Source of the DNA: an uncultured Lachnospiraceae bacterium
GTDB taxonomy: Bacteria > Bacillota > Clostridia > Lachnospirales > Lachnospiraceae
NCBI GenBank assembly: GCA_910585075.1
Contig: CAJUED010000007.1
Span: 37,207-101,206 of the forward strand
Length of the DNA stretch: 64,000 nt
Direction: 5' to 3'
Positions 40,221 through 49,173 of the stretch are shown piece after piece. The notes beneath the pieces are model-generated. The model was not told where the DNA came from. It ran no database searches and saw only the letters and a list, made by a program, of their open reading frames with translations. Every line of letters begins with the position of its first letter. Position 1 is the first letter of the stretch. The translations under genes were made by a program, and so were the position numbers.

Positions 40221-41111
40221 ATGCCTATAACAATTGATCATCAGCTGCGGGAGCAAATAACTCACGACGCATCCGTTTTTCCTATCACATATTTCCATGA
40301 TGAACTTGCCACATTGCCGAACCGGACAGGGCCTTTACATTGGCATCCCGAATTTGAGATTGCCACGGCAGAAAGCGGTATCCTGGACTTCCAGGTTGGA
40401 CAAAAGCACCTTACATTGGAAGCCGGAGACAGCATATTTATTAACGGTAATATACTCCATGGAATCCGACAGGTATCCGGCGATTTACCCGACCCGATGC
40501 CCAATATCGTCTTTTCCGATATTATATTCGCACCGGGAACCAGTGTAATCTACCGGAAATATATTCGCCCCATTGCCGGCTCTGACGCATTACCTTTTAT
40601 CATATTCAGGCACGGAAACAGCTGGCACAATGCGGTAAACCGCCTGGTAGAGGATATTTACTGTCAAATGCGTGAACGTAACGTTTGCTATGAAATGGTT
40701 GTCCAACGCGACCTCAACAGTATTTTTGAATACTTATTCCGGCATTTTGATGACTTGCCCAAGTCCGAAGCCACACGCATACAAATCAACACCCAGATAC
40801 GTATCCAACAGATGCTGACCTACATCTACACGCACTATGCTGAATCTGTCACCCTTGATGATATTGCTCGTGCCGCTGACATCAGCCGCAGTGAAGCAGG
40901 ACGTTGTTTCAATACATATCTGGGATGTTCCCCCATAGACGCTTTAATCCGGTACCGACTCCAAACCGCCTGCAGGCTGCTTAGCGATACAACGCTGACT
41001 CTCCAGGAGATCAGCCATGCCTGCGGCTTCAACTCCGTAAACTATTTCAGCCGCCAATTCCGGCGGACTTATGGATATGCACCCGGTCAAAATCGCATTT
41101 TGGGTAAATAG
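40221..41111 (+). CDS. AraC family transcriptional regulator
   Basis: A 296-residue regulator. The N-terminal cupin contains GPLHWHPEFEIATAESGILDF (about residues 33-53) and AGDSIFINGNILHGIRQ. The C-terminal HTH pair reads SVTLDDIARAADISRSEAGRCF and LQEISHACGFNSVNYFSRQFRR with YGYAPGQNR. AGGAGAGG precedes the ATG. It is codirectional with the DUF1349 protein and MFS permease that follow after 224 bases and is their likely activator in response to a sugar. Confidence 0.9.
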   Translation: MPITIDHQLREQITHDASVFPITYFHDELATLPNRTGPLHWHPEFEIATAESGILDFQVGQKHLTLEAGDSIFINGNILHGIRQVSGDLPDPMPNIVFSDIIFAPGTSVIYRKYIRPIAGSDALPFIIFRHGNSWHNAVNRLVEDIYCQMRERNVCYEMVVQRDLNSIFEYLFRHFDDLPKSEATRIQINTQIRIQQMLTYIYTHYAESVTLDDIARAADISRSEAGRCFNTYLGCSPIDALIRYRLQTACRLLSDTTLTLQEISHACGFNSVNYFSRQFRRTYGYAPGQNRILGK

Positions 41112-41171
41112 TGCTATTTTTAGATGTTATCGTATCTTTTTATGCCTCATTTTAGATGATATAATACACTC

Positions 41172-41285
41172 AAAAATCCAGCCGCTATGCGGCTGCCGCG
41201 CTTCGCGCTCAAAGATTTTTTCGTTATCATGTCAGGTGAAATCAAATGCTCACTCTGTTCGCGCTTGATTTCCTGCTGACATGAT
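41172..41285. repeat. Three-way-junction repeat plus long hairpin
   Basis: Part 1 (41172-41220): AAAAATC / GATTTTT outer arms enclose two hairpins, CAGCCGC-TAT-GCGGCTG and GCGC-TTC-GCGC. Part 2 (41226-41285): ATCATGTCAG / CTGACATGAT outer stem continuing into GAAATCAA / TTGATTTC. It lies between the AraC and DUF1349 genes and may terminate AraC transcription or regulate read-through. Confidence 0.72.
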
Positions 41286-41335
41286 ATAATTCATCCAACC
41301 GATGGAAGAAACTATAGATTGAAGGAGGTTTTAAG

Positions 41336-41923
41336 ATGGAATTTAAATGGCTCAATGAAGGGGAAATCGTACAAAAAGGCAATAGAATTGAAATCAAGGC
41401 GCCTGCACAGACAGATTTTTTCTGCGGAAGCATTGATGAATGTGAAGAAGGGATCCTTCCGGAATCACTTTGCAATGCTCCCTATTATTATACGGAAATA
41501 GAAGGGGATTTCATTCTTAAGGTCAAAGTATCACATGACTTTACAGATACCTATGATTCTGCATCCGTCATGGTCATGAAAGATATGAACTGTTGGGCAA
41601 AATGCTGTTTTGAATTGACAGACTTTGGTACACATGCCGCTGTAAGCGTGGTAACAAAAGGTGACTCAGACGATGCTAACGGGTGCAATCTTGAGGGGAA
41701 TACGGCCTGGCTGCAAGTTTGCAGAGTGGGTAATAATTTTGCATTCCATTACTCTGTGGATGGGCAAAATTTTTATATGATGAGATATTTCCACCTTCCG
41801 GTTGATCCGGTTGTAAAGGTTGGACTTTTAGCCCAGGCTCCGGTGGGGAATGGCGGGATCAGGGTATATGAAGATTTAAGTATCCAAAAATCAACGGTCA
41901 AAAATATCAGAGCCGGAAAATAA
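41336..41923 (+). CDS. DUF1349 (concanavalin-like) protein
   Basis: A 195-residue predicted cytoplasmic protein of the DUF1349 family, a beta-sandwich related to concanavalin-A-like lectins and once annotated 'regulation of enolase 1'. Typical segments are FKWLNEGEI, DYDSASVMVMKDMNCWAKCCFE-like positions near 80-95 and VKVGLLAQAPVGNGG near the end. AAGGAGG precedes the start. Situated between an AraC regulator and an MFS permease, it is probably a carbohydrate-binding or processing protein. Activity not shown. Confidence 0.85.
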   Translation: MEFKWLNEGEIVQKGNRIEIKAPAQTDFFCGSIDECEEGILPESLCNAPYYYTEIEGDFILKVKVSHDFTDTYDSASVMVMKDMNCWAKCCFELTDFGTHAAVSVVTKGDSDDANGCNLEGNTAWLQVCRVGNNFAFHYSVDGQNFYMMRYFHLPVDPVVKVGLLAQAPVGNGGIRVYEDLSIQKSTVKNIRAGK

Positions 41924-41956
41924 TCTTAAACATGCATTACACGGAAAGGAATTGAC

Positions 41957-43153
41957 ATGTCCAAACAACCCAACTACCGCAAGACGCTTTTGGCCTGCTA
42001 TCTCGGCTTTATCACGCAGGCCATCTCCGCCAACTTTGCACCACTCTTGTTTCTGACATTTAAGAATACTTATGGGATTCCGCTGGAAAAGATTGCACTG
42101 ATTCCGACGGTATTCTACCTGACACAGTTACTGATAGATTTTGCTGCCACAAAATTTGTAGACAAAATAGGTTACCGAATCTGTGTGGTAGTTTCTCAGG
42201 TGGTGTCCGCAGCAGGACTCGTGTTGCTGGCAGTCCTTCCGGAACTGCTCCCCAGCCCCTTTGCAGGGATTCTAATTGCGGTAGTATTCTATGCCATGGG
42301 CAGTGGCTTGATTGAGGTTTTGGTAAGCCCTATCGTTGAGGCATGCCCTTTTGAAAATAAGGATGGCATGATGAGCTTGCTGCACTCTTTCTACTGTTGG
42401 GGAGCCGTAGGAGTCATCTTTGGTTCGACACTGTTCTTTACGGCATTTGGCGTTAAAAACTGGCAGGTACTTACGCTGATTTGGGCACTTGTGCCACTAT
42501 ATAACACATTCAATTTTATTGTTTGCCCCATAGAGCCGTTGGTGGAAGATGGCAAGAGTATGCAAGTTAACAAGCTATTTCGATTGCCGCTGTTTTGGCT
42601 GCTGGTGTTGCTTATGGTATGTTCCGGCGCGTCCGAAGCATCCATGGCTCAGTGGGCATCTGCATTTACCGAGTCAGCAATGGGCGTCTCTAAAACTGTC
42701 GGTGACCTTGCCGGCCCCTGCTTATTTGCGGTGCTTATGGGCGTATCCCGTGTGCTCTATGGCAAGATGAGTGAGAAACTTGATCTGACAAAAAACATGT
42801 TGGTGTGTGGCGCATTGTGCATAAGCTGCTATCTACTGGCTTCCTTGTCATCTTCGCCAATCATAGGGTTGGCTGGCTGCGCACTGTGCGGCATTTCGGT
42901 AGGTATCATGTGGCCCGGTACTATCAGTATCTCTGCGCAGAGGTGTCCCATGGGAGGCACGGCCATGTTTGCTTTTTTGGCTTTGGCCGGAGATTTGGGC
43001 GCTACGGTAGGGCCGTCAATGGTAGGACGCTTTTCCGGCATGGCCGGCGGCGATCTTAAGATTGGCCTTCTCTTTGCCACTATATTCCCTGTAGTATTAA
43101 TCTTCGTATTATTTGTTCTGAAAAGAATGGTGGAAAATCCGTTAAGTAAGTAA
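41957..43153 (+). CDS. MFS transporter, probably sugar-related
   Basis: A 398-residue permease with about 12 helices. The first loop has LIPTVFYLTQLLIDFAATKFVDKIGYR, the MFS motif-A region. FENKDGMMSLLHSFYCWGAVG resembles fucose/galactose permease-like members. The second half repeats the pattern (GVSRVLYGKMSEK). AAAGGA lies six bases before the start; 33 bases separate it from the DUF1349 gene, so both form one operon. Substrate unknown. Confidence 0.88.
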   Translation: MSKQPNYRKTLLACYLGFITQAISANFAPLLFLTFKNTYGIPLEKIALIPTVFYLTQLLIDFAATKFVDKIGYRICVVVSQVVSAAGLVLLAVLPELLPSPFAGILIAVVFYAMGSGLIEVLVSPIVEACPFENKDGMMSLLHSFYCWGAVGVIFGSTLFFTAFGVKNWQVLTLIWALVPLYNTFNFIVCPIEPLVEDGKSMQVNKLFRLPLFWLLVLLMVCSGASEASMAQWASAFTESAMGVSKTVGDLAGPCLFAVLMGVSRVLYGKMSEKLDLTKNMLVCGALCISCYLLASLSSSPIIGLAGCALCGISVGIMWPGTISISAQRCPMGGTAMFAFLALAGDLGATVGPSMVGRFSGMAGGDLKIGLLFATIFPVVLIFVLFVLKRMVENPLSK

Positions 43154-43176
43154 TAAATTCGGCAATTATCCTGGTT

Positions 43177-43209
43177 GCAGAAATACCCTTGCAGTGCAGG
43201 TATTTCTGC
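43177..43209. terminator. Bidirectional terminator between convergent genes
   Basis: Perfect 11-bp stem GCAGAAATACC / GGTATTTCTGC with an 11-base loop, midway between the stop of the MFS gene (plus) and the stop of the rlmD gene (minus). Confidence 0.75.
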
Positions 43210-43218
43210 TTCCTCTCA

Positions 43219-44835
43219 TCAAGGTTTTCTCGAAAGCAGACAGACTGTTTCAATGTTCGCCGTCCAAGCAAATTGATCTATAGCCACCGCCTTCTCCACC
43301 ACATATCCATTCTCCAGAAACATTTCCAAATCCCGCGCAAGGCTGGTAGGTTTACAGGAAATATACACAAGCCTGTCCACTCCGTATCCAATAATTTTCT
43401 TCAGCGCCTTAGGATGCACCCCGTCTCTGGGCGGATCTAAGATAATCACATCAGGCTTTTCCGCAATCTCATCCAGCACCTTAAGTACATCTCCCGCAAT
43501 AAATACACAGTTATGTAAACCATTTACCTCCGCATTTTTCTTTGCCGCCTCCACGGCTTCCTCCACAATCTCCACACCAATCACCTTTTTCGCCACAGGA
43601 GCCATGAGCTGGGCGATTGTTCCTGTGCCGCTGTAGAGGTCAAAGACGATTTTATCAGGCCCACCGGTTTCCCCGGCGCTCAAGTCCCCAATATATTCTC
43701 TGGCGGTCTCGTAGAGCACTTCGGCTCCCAGGGAATTGGTCTGAAAAAAGGAAAATGCGGATATCTTAAATTTAAGTCCCAGCAGTTCTTCATAGAAGTA
43801 ATCCTGGCCATACAGAATTTCCGTTCTGTCACTTTGAACCACATCTGCAAGAGAATCATTGACTATATGAAGAATCCCCGCTATTTTCCCATGTTCAAAT
43901 TTTAGATTAAGCAGAGCTTCCTTCCATGCATTTAGTTTTTCAATTTCTTCTCTTTTTGCATTAATATCCGTATTTTCATCTGTCGCAACGCTTTCATCTG
44001 TCTCTCTGTTCCCAACAACACCTGTCATTGCCGCCATATGGATATTCGCATTTGCATCTGTATGCATATCTATTCTTGTATCTGTTCCTATATCCGTGTC
44101 GGTTTCCATACCTACAGCAGTATCTGAAACTTTCTCCGCCAATATCCCGTTCTTCACATACTTTTCTCCAAAGTCCGGAGCCGAAGTGGTCACCAGCGCA
44201 ATCAATATCTCGCCCGTCTTAGCCGCCTTTCTCACCAAAAGGTGGCGCAGATATCCCGTATGCCGAAGCCTGTGATAAAAACTGCACCCATCAAAAAAGT
44301 CCCTGGTCAATGCAAGAATCTTTCGATAGGCCTCGTCCACGATCTGGCAGTCCCGCACCGTAACGATATCATAAAAGCTTCCCCTTTTATGCATTCCAAG
44401 GGCCAAAGGACCGTCTTTATATTCATCCCCAAAGGAAAATTCCATTTTATTCCGGTAACCTGTTTGGACAGGGCTTCCCTTGATCCCTTCAAATTTCCAT
44501 TCCTTATCCTGCCGCAGCAGCACGTCGTTTAATAGCTCGTAAACCTGGGCCTCCTTCAATTTCAGCTGCTCCTCGTAGGGCAGAGAAATATATGTACAGC
44601 CGCCGCAGGCTCCGAAATGCGGGCAGGGGCTTTCCTTCTCTAAAGGAGATTTTTCCTGTACTTGAAGCAGACGTCCCTCTCCTTTTCCCTTTCTCACTTT
44701 CTGTACCGCAAAAGTAATTTTCTGGCCTGGCAGTACGCCTTTGACAGTACATTTCCCTTCCTCAGTGATTACAATGCCCTTGTTTGGGAAATCAACTCTT
44801 TCTACAATTCCTTCCAGCACCTGTCCTTTTTTCAT
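43219..44835 (-). CDS. rlmD: 23S rRNA (uracil-C5)-methyltransferase, RlmD/RlmCD type
   Basis: A 538-residue SAM-dependent enzyme. The start at 44835 has AAGGAG upstream. Domains: TRAM RNA-binding (1-60, VLEGIVERVDFPNKGIVI); 4Fe-4S cysteines in CPHFGACGGCTYISLPYEEQ (near 70-90); methyltransferase with FDLYSGTGTIAQLMAP, IILDPPRDGVHP and the catalytic Cys in LVYISCKPTSLARDLE. An extra Thr/Asp-rich insert of about 65 residues lies at about 232-298, in a loop before the catalytic domain, made of units such as METDTDIGTDTRIDMHTDA. All catalytic residues remain, so the enzyme should be active on U747 and/or U1939. Confidence 0.92.
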   Translation of the reverse strand: MKKGQVLEGIVERVDFPNKGIVITEEGKCTVKGVLPGQKITFAVQKVRKGKGEGRLLQVQEKSPLEKESPCPHFGACGGCTYISLPYEEQLKLKEAQVYELLNDVLLRQDKEWKFEGIKGSPVQTGYRNKMEFSFGDEYKDGPLALGMHKRGSFYDIVTVRDCQIVDEAYRKILALTRDFFDGCSFYHRLRHTGYLRHLLVRKAAKTGEILIALVTTSAPDFGEKYVKNGILAEKVSDTAVGMETDTDIGTDTRIDMHTDANANIHMAAMTGVVGNRETDESVATDENTDINAKREEIEKLNAWKEALLNLKFEHGKIAGILHIVNDSLADVVQSDRTEILYGQDYFYEELLGLKFKISAFSFFQTNSLGAEVLYETAREYIGDLSAGETGGPDKIVFDLYSGTGTIAQLMAPVAKKVIGVEIVEEAVEAAKKNAEVNGLHNCVFIAGDVLKVLDEIAEKPDVIILDPPRDGVHPKALKKIIGYGVDRLVYISCKPTSLARDLEMFLENGYVVEKAVAIDQFAWTANIETVCLLSRKP

Positions 44836-44954
44836 AAACACACTCCTTGTATACAAACATCCTATTAAATGGGAAATCCGGCCGGGAGGGCTTCTCCCCA
44901 CTTACCGCCCATCAAACGCTGTCATGCCTTGCGGGCCAACTTATTGAATCAAAA

Positions 44955-44980
44955 CGGGATGTACACTTCTGCACATCCCG
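44955..44980 (-). terminator. Hairpin in the rlmD upstream region
   Basis: CGGGATGT / ACATCCCG stem with 10-base loop; on the minus strand TTTTG follows, on the plus strand CAAATTTTT. It lies in the 335-bp gap between the 108-residue membrane protein gene and rlmD and can terminate the former. No gene is seen in the rest of the gap. Confidence 0.65.
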
Positions 44981-45170
44981 CAAATTTTTCATCTGTCAGC
45001 GGGGATAATTTCTCCCTGCTCACCGCCCGGTGTATGGCTACAAAACAGCCCCTTTTCATTCCGTAAATCCATTTATACCACATAGCCGCGACACATTTAG
45101 CACATGTCTATTGTATTACTGCATTGTCCTGTTGTGCAACCTTTGCTTTCATGCCCAAAGAAACAACAAC

Positions 45171-45497
45171 TTATTCTGCAAAATCTTCTTCAGAAGCTAC
45201 ATTAGGCTTCTCCTCTGATTTCTCTTTTTCTTCTTCTTCCTCATCTTCAAAGAAATCGTCCTCGAAGTCGTCATCAAAATCATCTTCGAAGTCTTCCAGA
45301 TAATCAGGTGTCATATAGCGGTAAACTGCGTAAGCAATGGCTGCCACTGCCGCAACCGCACCAATAACGGCAAGTATCCATAAAATCGTATTATTTCTCT
45401 TTTCTTCTTCCTTATGATTCCAGTAATCCTTCAATTCCTTGATGTCATGAGTCTTTACAAAATCCATTAACTCCTCAATCTTATTCCACGTATTCAT
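45171..45497 (-). CDS. Small membrane protein with acidic tail
   Basis: A 108-residue protein with a soluble N-terminus (MNTWNKIEELMDFVKTHDIK), one transmembrane helix (TILWILAVIGAVAAVAAIAYAVYRY with an Ala/Val-rich core, about residues 37-61) and an extremely acidic tail (EDFEDDFDDDFEDDFFEDEEEE and onward, cut here for length). It is of a type common in Lachnospiraceae with no known function. GGGAGG lies upstream of the start. Stands alone between rlmD and pcrA. Confidence 0.78.
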   Translation of the reverse strand: MNTWNKIEELMDFVKTHDIKELKDYWNHKEEEKRNNTILWILAVIGAVAAVAAIAYAVYRYMTPDYLEDFEDDFDDDFEDDFFEDEEEEEKEKSEEKPNVASEEDFAE

Positions 45498-45761
45498 GGT
45501 ATACGCCTCCCTTTCATATTTTTATCTTTTATTCAGTTTATATCTTTAAGGAATATTCAAAAGTACTTTTTGACTTTATTATTTCCTTCCTGATTAATAA
45601 TATAACATTTACCGGGGGAATTTACTACCAAAAATTGAAAAAGTTTACAATTTTTTTACTATTTAAGGCTATTATCCACACAGTTTTGTACATCCGTAAA
45701 ATACTTCGCATACATCCTGTATATCCCGCTTGCGCAAACTAACACATAGACAGCATTTTCA

Positions 45762-48221
45762 TCAGATTCTGGTCAGCTTTGCAAACGCAGCATACATGAT
45801 TTTCTGTCCTGCATCGTCAAAATCCACCGTAACCTTGTAATCCCTTGGCCCCGGTTCCAGATTCGTGACTGTACCCTCGCCATATTTCACATGTTTTACT
45901 CTGTCCTCTATATCGTAATCCGGTTTCCCGCCTGTGACAGCTCCGGCCCCTTTCGCGATTCCGGCAGCTGCTAAAGAGCCGAGTCCTCCCCCTGCAATAA
46001 AAGGTTTATTTTCCGCCGCCGTCCGTTTGGGTTTCAGTATGGCCGAGGGCCTGTATGCCCCCTGCCTTCCTTCCATGCCGTAAGTTCCATATGAAGCATT
46101 GCCGTATCCGCCACGACCTGAAGCATTACCATTAAGAGAAGCACTGCCTAAGCCGTTACCGCGAAATGAAACATTATCGGAGGTATTGCTGCGAAATGAA
46201 AAACTGTCCTGTGAAGGATTTTCCGGTACATCATCATATGTATCACCGTATGTATCCTCGCTCTCCTGCATCAGGCTGTATCTGGAAACCGGCGGCCTAT
46301 TGTCCATAAGCTCCTTGGGGATCTCCCCCACAAAGCGGCTCACCGCATTTATCTGGGTCTCTCCCCGTATCATCCGCATTCTTGCGCAGCTTAAGGTCAA
46401 ATCCTCCTTCGCCCTTGTTATGCCAACATAGGCAAGCCGCCTTTCCTCCTCAATATCACCGGGATCCTCCGAGGAAATCGACATATAGCTGGGAAAAATG
46501 CCATCCTCCATACCTGCCAGGTATACATGGGGAAACTCCAATCCCTTTGCGCTGTGGAGGGTCATCAAAAGCACTTTATTGCTCCCCGATTCCACATTGT
46601 CAATATCCGCAACCAGAGCCACTTCCTCAAGAAACTCTCCCAAAGTTGGCTGGTCGTGTACCGTCTCAAAGGACACCACCTTACTGATGAGCTCGTCAAT
46701 GTTTTCTATTCTGGCTTCCGCATCCTCATCGTCAGATGCTTCCAGTTCCGATACATAGCCGGTTGTTTCAATAACATCCTTTATCAAACCTTCAATCCCA
46801 TAATATTCCACTTTACTGCGGAAAGATTGTATCATGGTGACAAAGGCTTTCAGCTTCCCGGCGCTCTTTCCCATACCTGTAATCTCATCCACCTGGCACA
46901 GCGCATCATAAAAGCTGATTTCCCGCATATCCGCATAATCCTGTACCTTGGCAATGGTGGCGGCGCCGATTCCCCGTTTAGGCACATTGATGATTCGCTT
47001 AACAGCCAAATCATCACGCCCGTTATCTATTGTTTTCAGATAGGCCAGCAGGTCTTTGATCTCCCGTCTCGCATAAAAGTTCACGCCGCCCACCACGTTA
47101 TAGGGGATTCCTTCCACCACAAACCGTTCCTCTAAAAGTCTGGCCTGGGCATTGGTCCTATACAGCACCGCGCAGTCACCATAGTCGGCTGTGCCTTCTC
47201 TTTTCTTGCGCATCACGTCATCCGCAATAAATTCCGCTTCCTCATAGGCTCTGTCGAACTGCCTGAAATGCACCATGGCCCCTTCGCCATTATCCGTCCA
47301 GAGGGTTTTGCTTTTCCGCCCCTTGTTGTTGCGAATCACCCCATTGGCCGCGTCCAGCACGTTTTTCGTACTGCGGTAATTCTGTTCCAGACGGATGGTC
47401 ACCGCCTCCGGATAAACTTTCTCAAAGTCCAGAATATTTCGGATGTTGGCGCCTCTGAATTTATAGATAGACTGGTCGTCATCCCCCACCACACAGAGAT
47501 TGTGGTGGGCATCAGCCAAAAGCCTGACCAGTTCAAACTGGGCCGTGTTGGTGTCCTGATATTCATCCACCATGATGTATTTGAATCTTTTCTGGTAGCC
47601 TGCAAGCACCTCACTGTCCGCCTTAAAAAGCTCCACCGTCTTCACAATCAAATCGTCGAAATCCATAGCATTGCTTTTCCGCAGGGCTTCCTGATATTCT
47701 TTGTAGGCCTGGGCGATTTTCTGCTTCCTGAAATCTCCCATCACGTTCAGTTCATACTCCTTAGGGGAAATCAATTCATCCTTGGCAGAGGAAATTGCGG
47801 ATAAAATGCTTCTCTCTTTCAGCATTTTTGTGTCAATCTGCAGACGCTTACAGATATCCTTCATCACGTTCTTCTGATCATCCGTATCGTAAATGGTAAA
47901 ATGATTGTCATACCCAAGCCTGTCCGCATACCTGCGCAGGATTCTCACACAGGTGGAATGGAAGGTGGTCACCCAGATACTGTCCGCTCCCATCCCTACA
48001 AGGTTTTCCACACGCTCCTTCATCTCTCCGGCCGCCTTGTTGGTAAAGGTAATGGCCATGATATTCCATGGGCTTACCCCCAGCTCCTCTATCAGATAGG
48101 CAATCCTGTGGGTAATCACACGGGTTTTCCCGGAACCGGCTCCCGCCAGTAAAAGAACAGGTCCCTGGGTGGTAAAAACACCCTTTTTTTGCTGCTCGTT
48201 TAATGTGTCATAAATGCTCAT
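45762..48221 (-). CDS. pcrA: ATP-dependent DNA helicase PcrA/UvrD
   Basis: An 819-residue superfamily-1A 3'-5' helicase for repair and replication restart. Motif I LLLAGAGSGKTRVITHRIAY lies near residues 25-45; motif II is MVDEYQDTNTAQ near 220; motif III VGDDDQSIYKFRGA; motif IV IRLEQNYRSTKN; motif V LMTLHSAKGLEFPHVYLAGM near 560; motif VI RRLAYVGITRAKEDLTL. The C-terminal part (about 660-760) is a Gly/Ser/Asn-rich linker ahead of the Tudor-like RNA-polymerase-binding domain (RVKHVKYGEGTVTNLEPGPR). AGGAG precedes the ATG. Complete. Confidence 0.95.
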   Translation of the reverse strand: MSIYDTLNEQQKKGVFTTQGPVLLLAGAGSGKTRVITHRIAYLIEELGVSPWNIMAITFTNKAAGEMKERVENLVGMGADSIWVTTFHSTCVRILRRYADRLGYDNHFTIYDTDDQKNVMKDICKRLQIDTKMLKERSILSAISSAKDELISPKEYELNVMGDFRKQKIAQAYKEYQEALRKSNAMDFDDLIVKTVELFKADSEVLAGYQKRFKYIMVDEYQDTNTAQFELVRLLADAHHNLCVVGDDDQSIYKFRGANIRNILDFEKVYPEAVTIRLEQNYRSTKNVLDAANGVIRNNKGRKSKTLWTDNGEGAMVHFRQFDRAYEEAEFIADDVMRKKREGTADYGDCAVLYRTNAQARLLEERFVVEGIPYNVVGGVNFYARREIKDLLAYLKTIDNGRDDLAVKRIINVPKRGIGAATIAKVQDYADMREISFYDALCQVDEITGMGKSAGKLKAFVTMIQSFRSKVEYYGIEGLIKDVIETTGYVSELEASDDEDAEARIENIDELISKVVSFETVHDQPTLGEFLEEVALVADIDNVESGSNKVLLMTLHSAKGLEFPHVYLAGMEDGIFPSYMSISSEDPGDIEEERRLAYVGITRAKEDLTLSCARMRMIRGETQINAVSRFVGEIPKELMDNRPPVSRYSLMQESEDTYGDTYDDVPENPSQDSFSFRSNTSDNVSFRGNGLGSASLNGNASGRGGYGNASYGTYGMEGRQGAYRPSAILKPKRTAAENKPFIAGGGLGSLAAAGIAKGAGAVTGGKPDYDIEDRVKHVKYGEGTVTNLEPGPRDYKVTVDFDDAGQKIMYAAFAKLTRI

Positions 48222-48417
48222 TAAAAACTCCTGTTATTGTTATTTATCATTACTATTTTTAATCTATTTCTTTTACATATCATTCGATATATAATACCAT
48301 TACATCCAATACTCGGATTCATTGTATTAAATACAAGGAAAACATGCTCTCCCTACCAGGCGCTTTATGGTGGCATAATTCCTGATAAAAAGCCATATTC
48401 CAAGAATTATCTTCACG

Positions 48418-49173
48418 CTATTTCAATTCCGTAACATTGCTGAAGCTCCATGCATGAATATTGATTTCCAGCACCGGCGTGCCGCAATATTCACAGAACT
48501 TGCTTCCCATTCTCCCAATAGGCGCCCCACAGTTAGGACAGTTAAGGCCAAGGGCCAAGTCTCTCTCATCCTCAACTTTATTTCTGTCCTGTATATAAAT
48601 AACATCCGTATTGTATCTAGACTGAGCCGGCATATCACTGCGTCCGCTTAAAATATCACCCTTCTCGTTTTCCACCTGATGATAATATTGAACGGATGTC
48701 TGAAACGTAATGATACATCTGCCGTTTCTCTTTTTGTAGTCCGCAAGCTCCGTCCGGTGAAGCTTTATGCTTTGATACCGCTCCCGCTTTCCTGCTGCCT
48801 CCAGCATTTGGATCCTCATTTCCAGTCTGTCCCGAAGCTCTCTGTTTCCTTCTTTTAACAGGCCCGGATTCATTCTGTCAACGGCCATCAGATAAGAGGT
48901 CAGGACATTTTCCGCCCTGACCTTCATTTCATCATATTGAAATTCAGGAAAATCCAGCTTTATCTTAGGCAGGTACAGGCTTGTCATTGCTGAAACCGAC
49001 TTAGGCGTCAGGGCGTACTCCTGCTCAATCTGCCTGATCCCCTCCCTGATGTCGGAGGTGCCAAATGCCCTCTTAGCCGCATTTTTTACTCGCCAGATTG
49101 CAATACCGATACTGCCAATCACAATGAGCAGCAACACCAATATCACTATGATTCCTGTCATAACCCCGCTCAT
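48418..49173 (-). CDS. Membrane-anchored zinc-ribbon protein
   Basis: A 251-residue protein with one N-terminal transmembrane helix (IIVILVLLLIVIGSIGIAIW), a central region of about residues 40-200 with a Tim44/DUF-like character (RYNTDVIYIQDRN) and a C-terminal zinc ribbon (LNCPNCGAPIGRMGSKFCEYCGTPV). Its ATG overlaps the stop of the SPFH gene (ATGA), so the two are coupled and likely act together at the membrane. Precise function unknown. Confidence 0.8.
   Translation of the reverse strand: MSGVMTGIIVILVLLLIVIGSIGIAIWRVKNAAKRAFGTSDIREGIRQIEQEYALTPKSVSAMTSLYLPKIKLDFPEFQYDEMKVRAENVLTSYLMAVDRMNPGLLKEGNRELRDRLEMRIQMLEAAGKRERYQSIKLHRTELADYKKRNGRCIITFQTSVQYYHQVENEKGDILSGRSDMPAQSRYNTDVIYIQDRNKVEDERDLALGLNCPNCGAPIGRMGSKFCEYCGTPVLEINIHAWSFSNVTELK

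Noticed and set aside
48237..48434. 65-codon plus-strand frame between pcrA and the zinc-ribbon gene
   Set aside because: No ribosome binding site, AT-rich composition and no similarity to known small proteins by eye.
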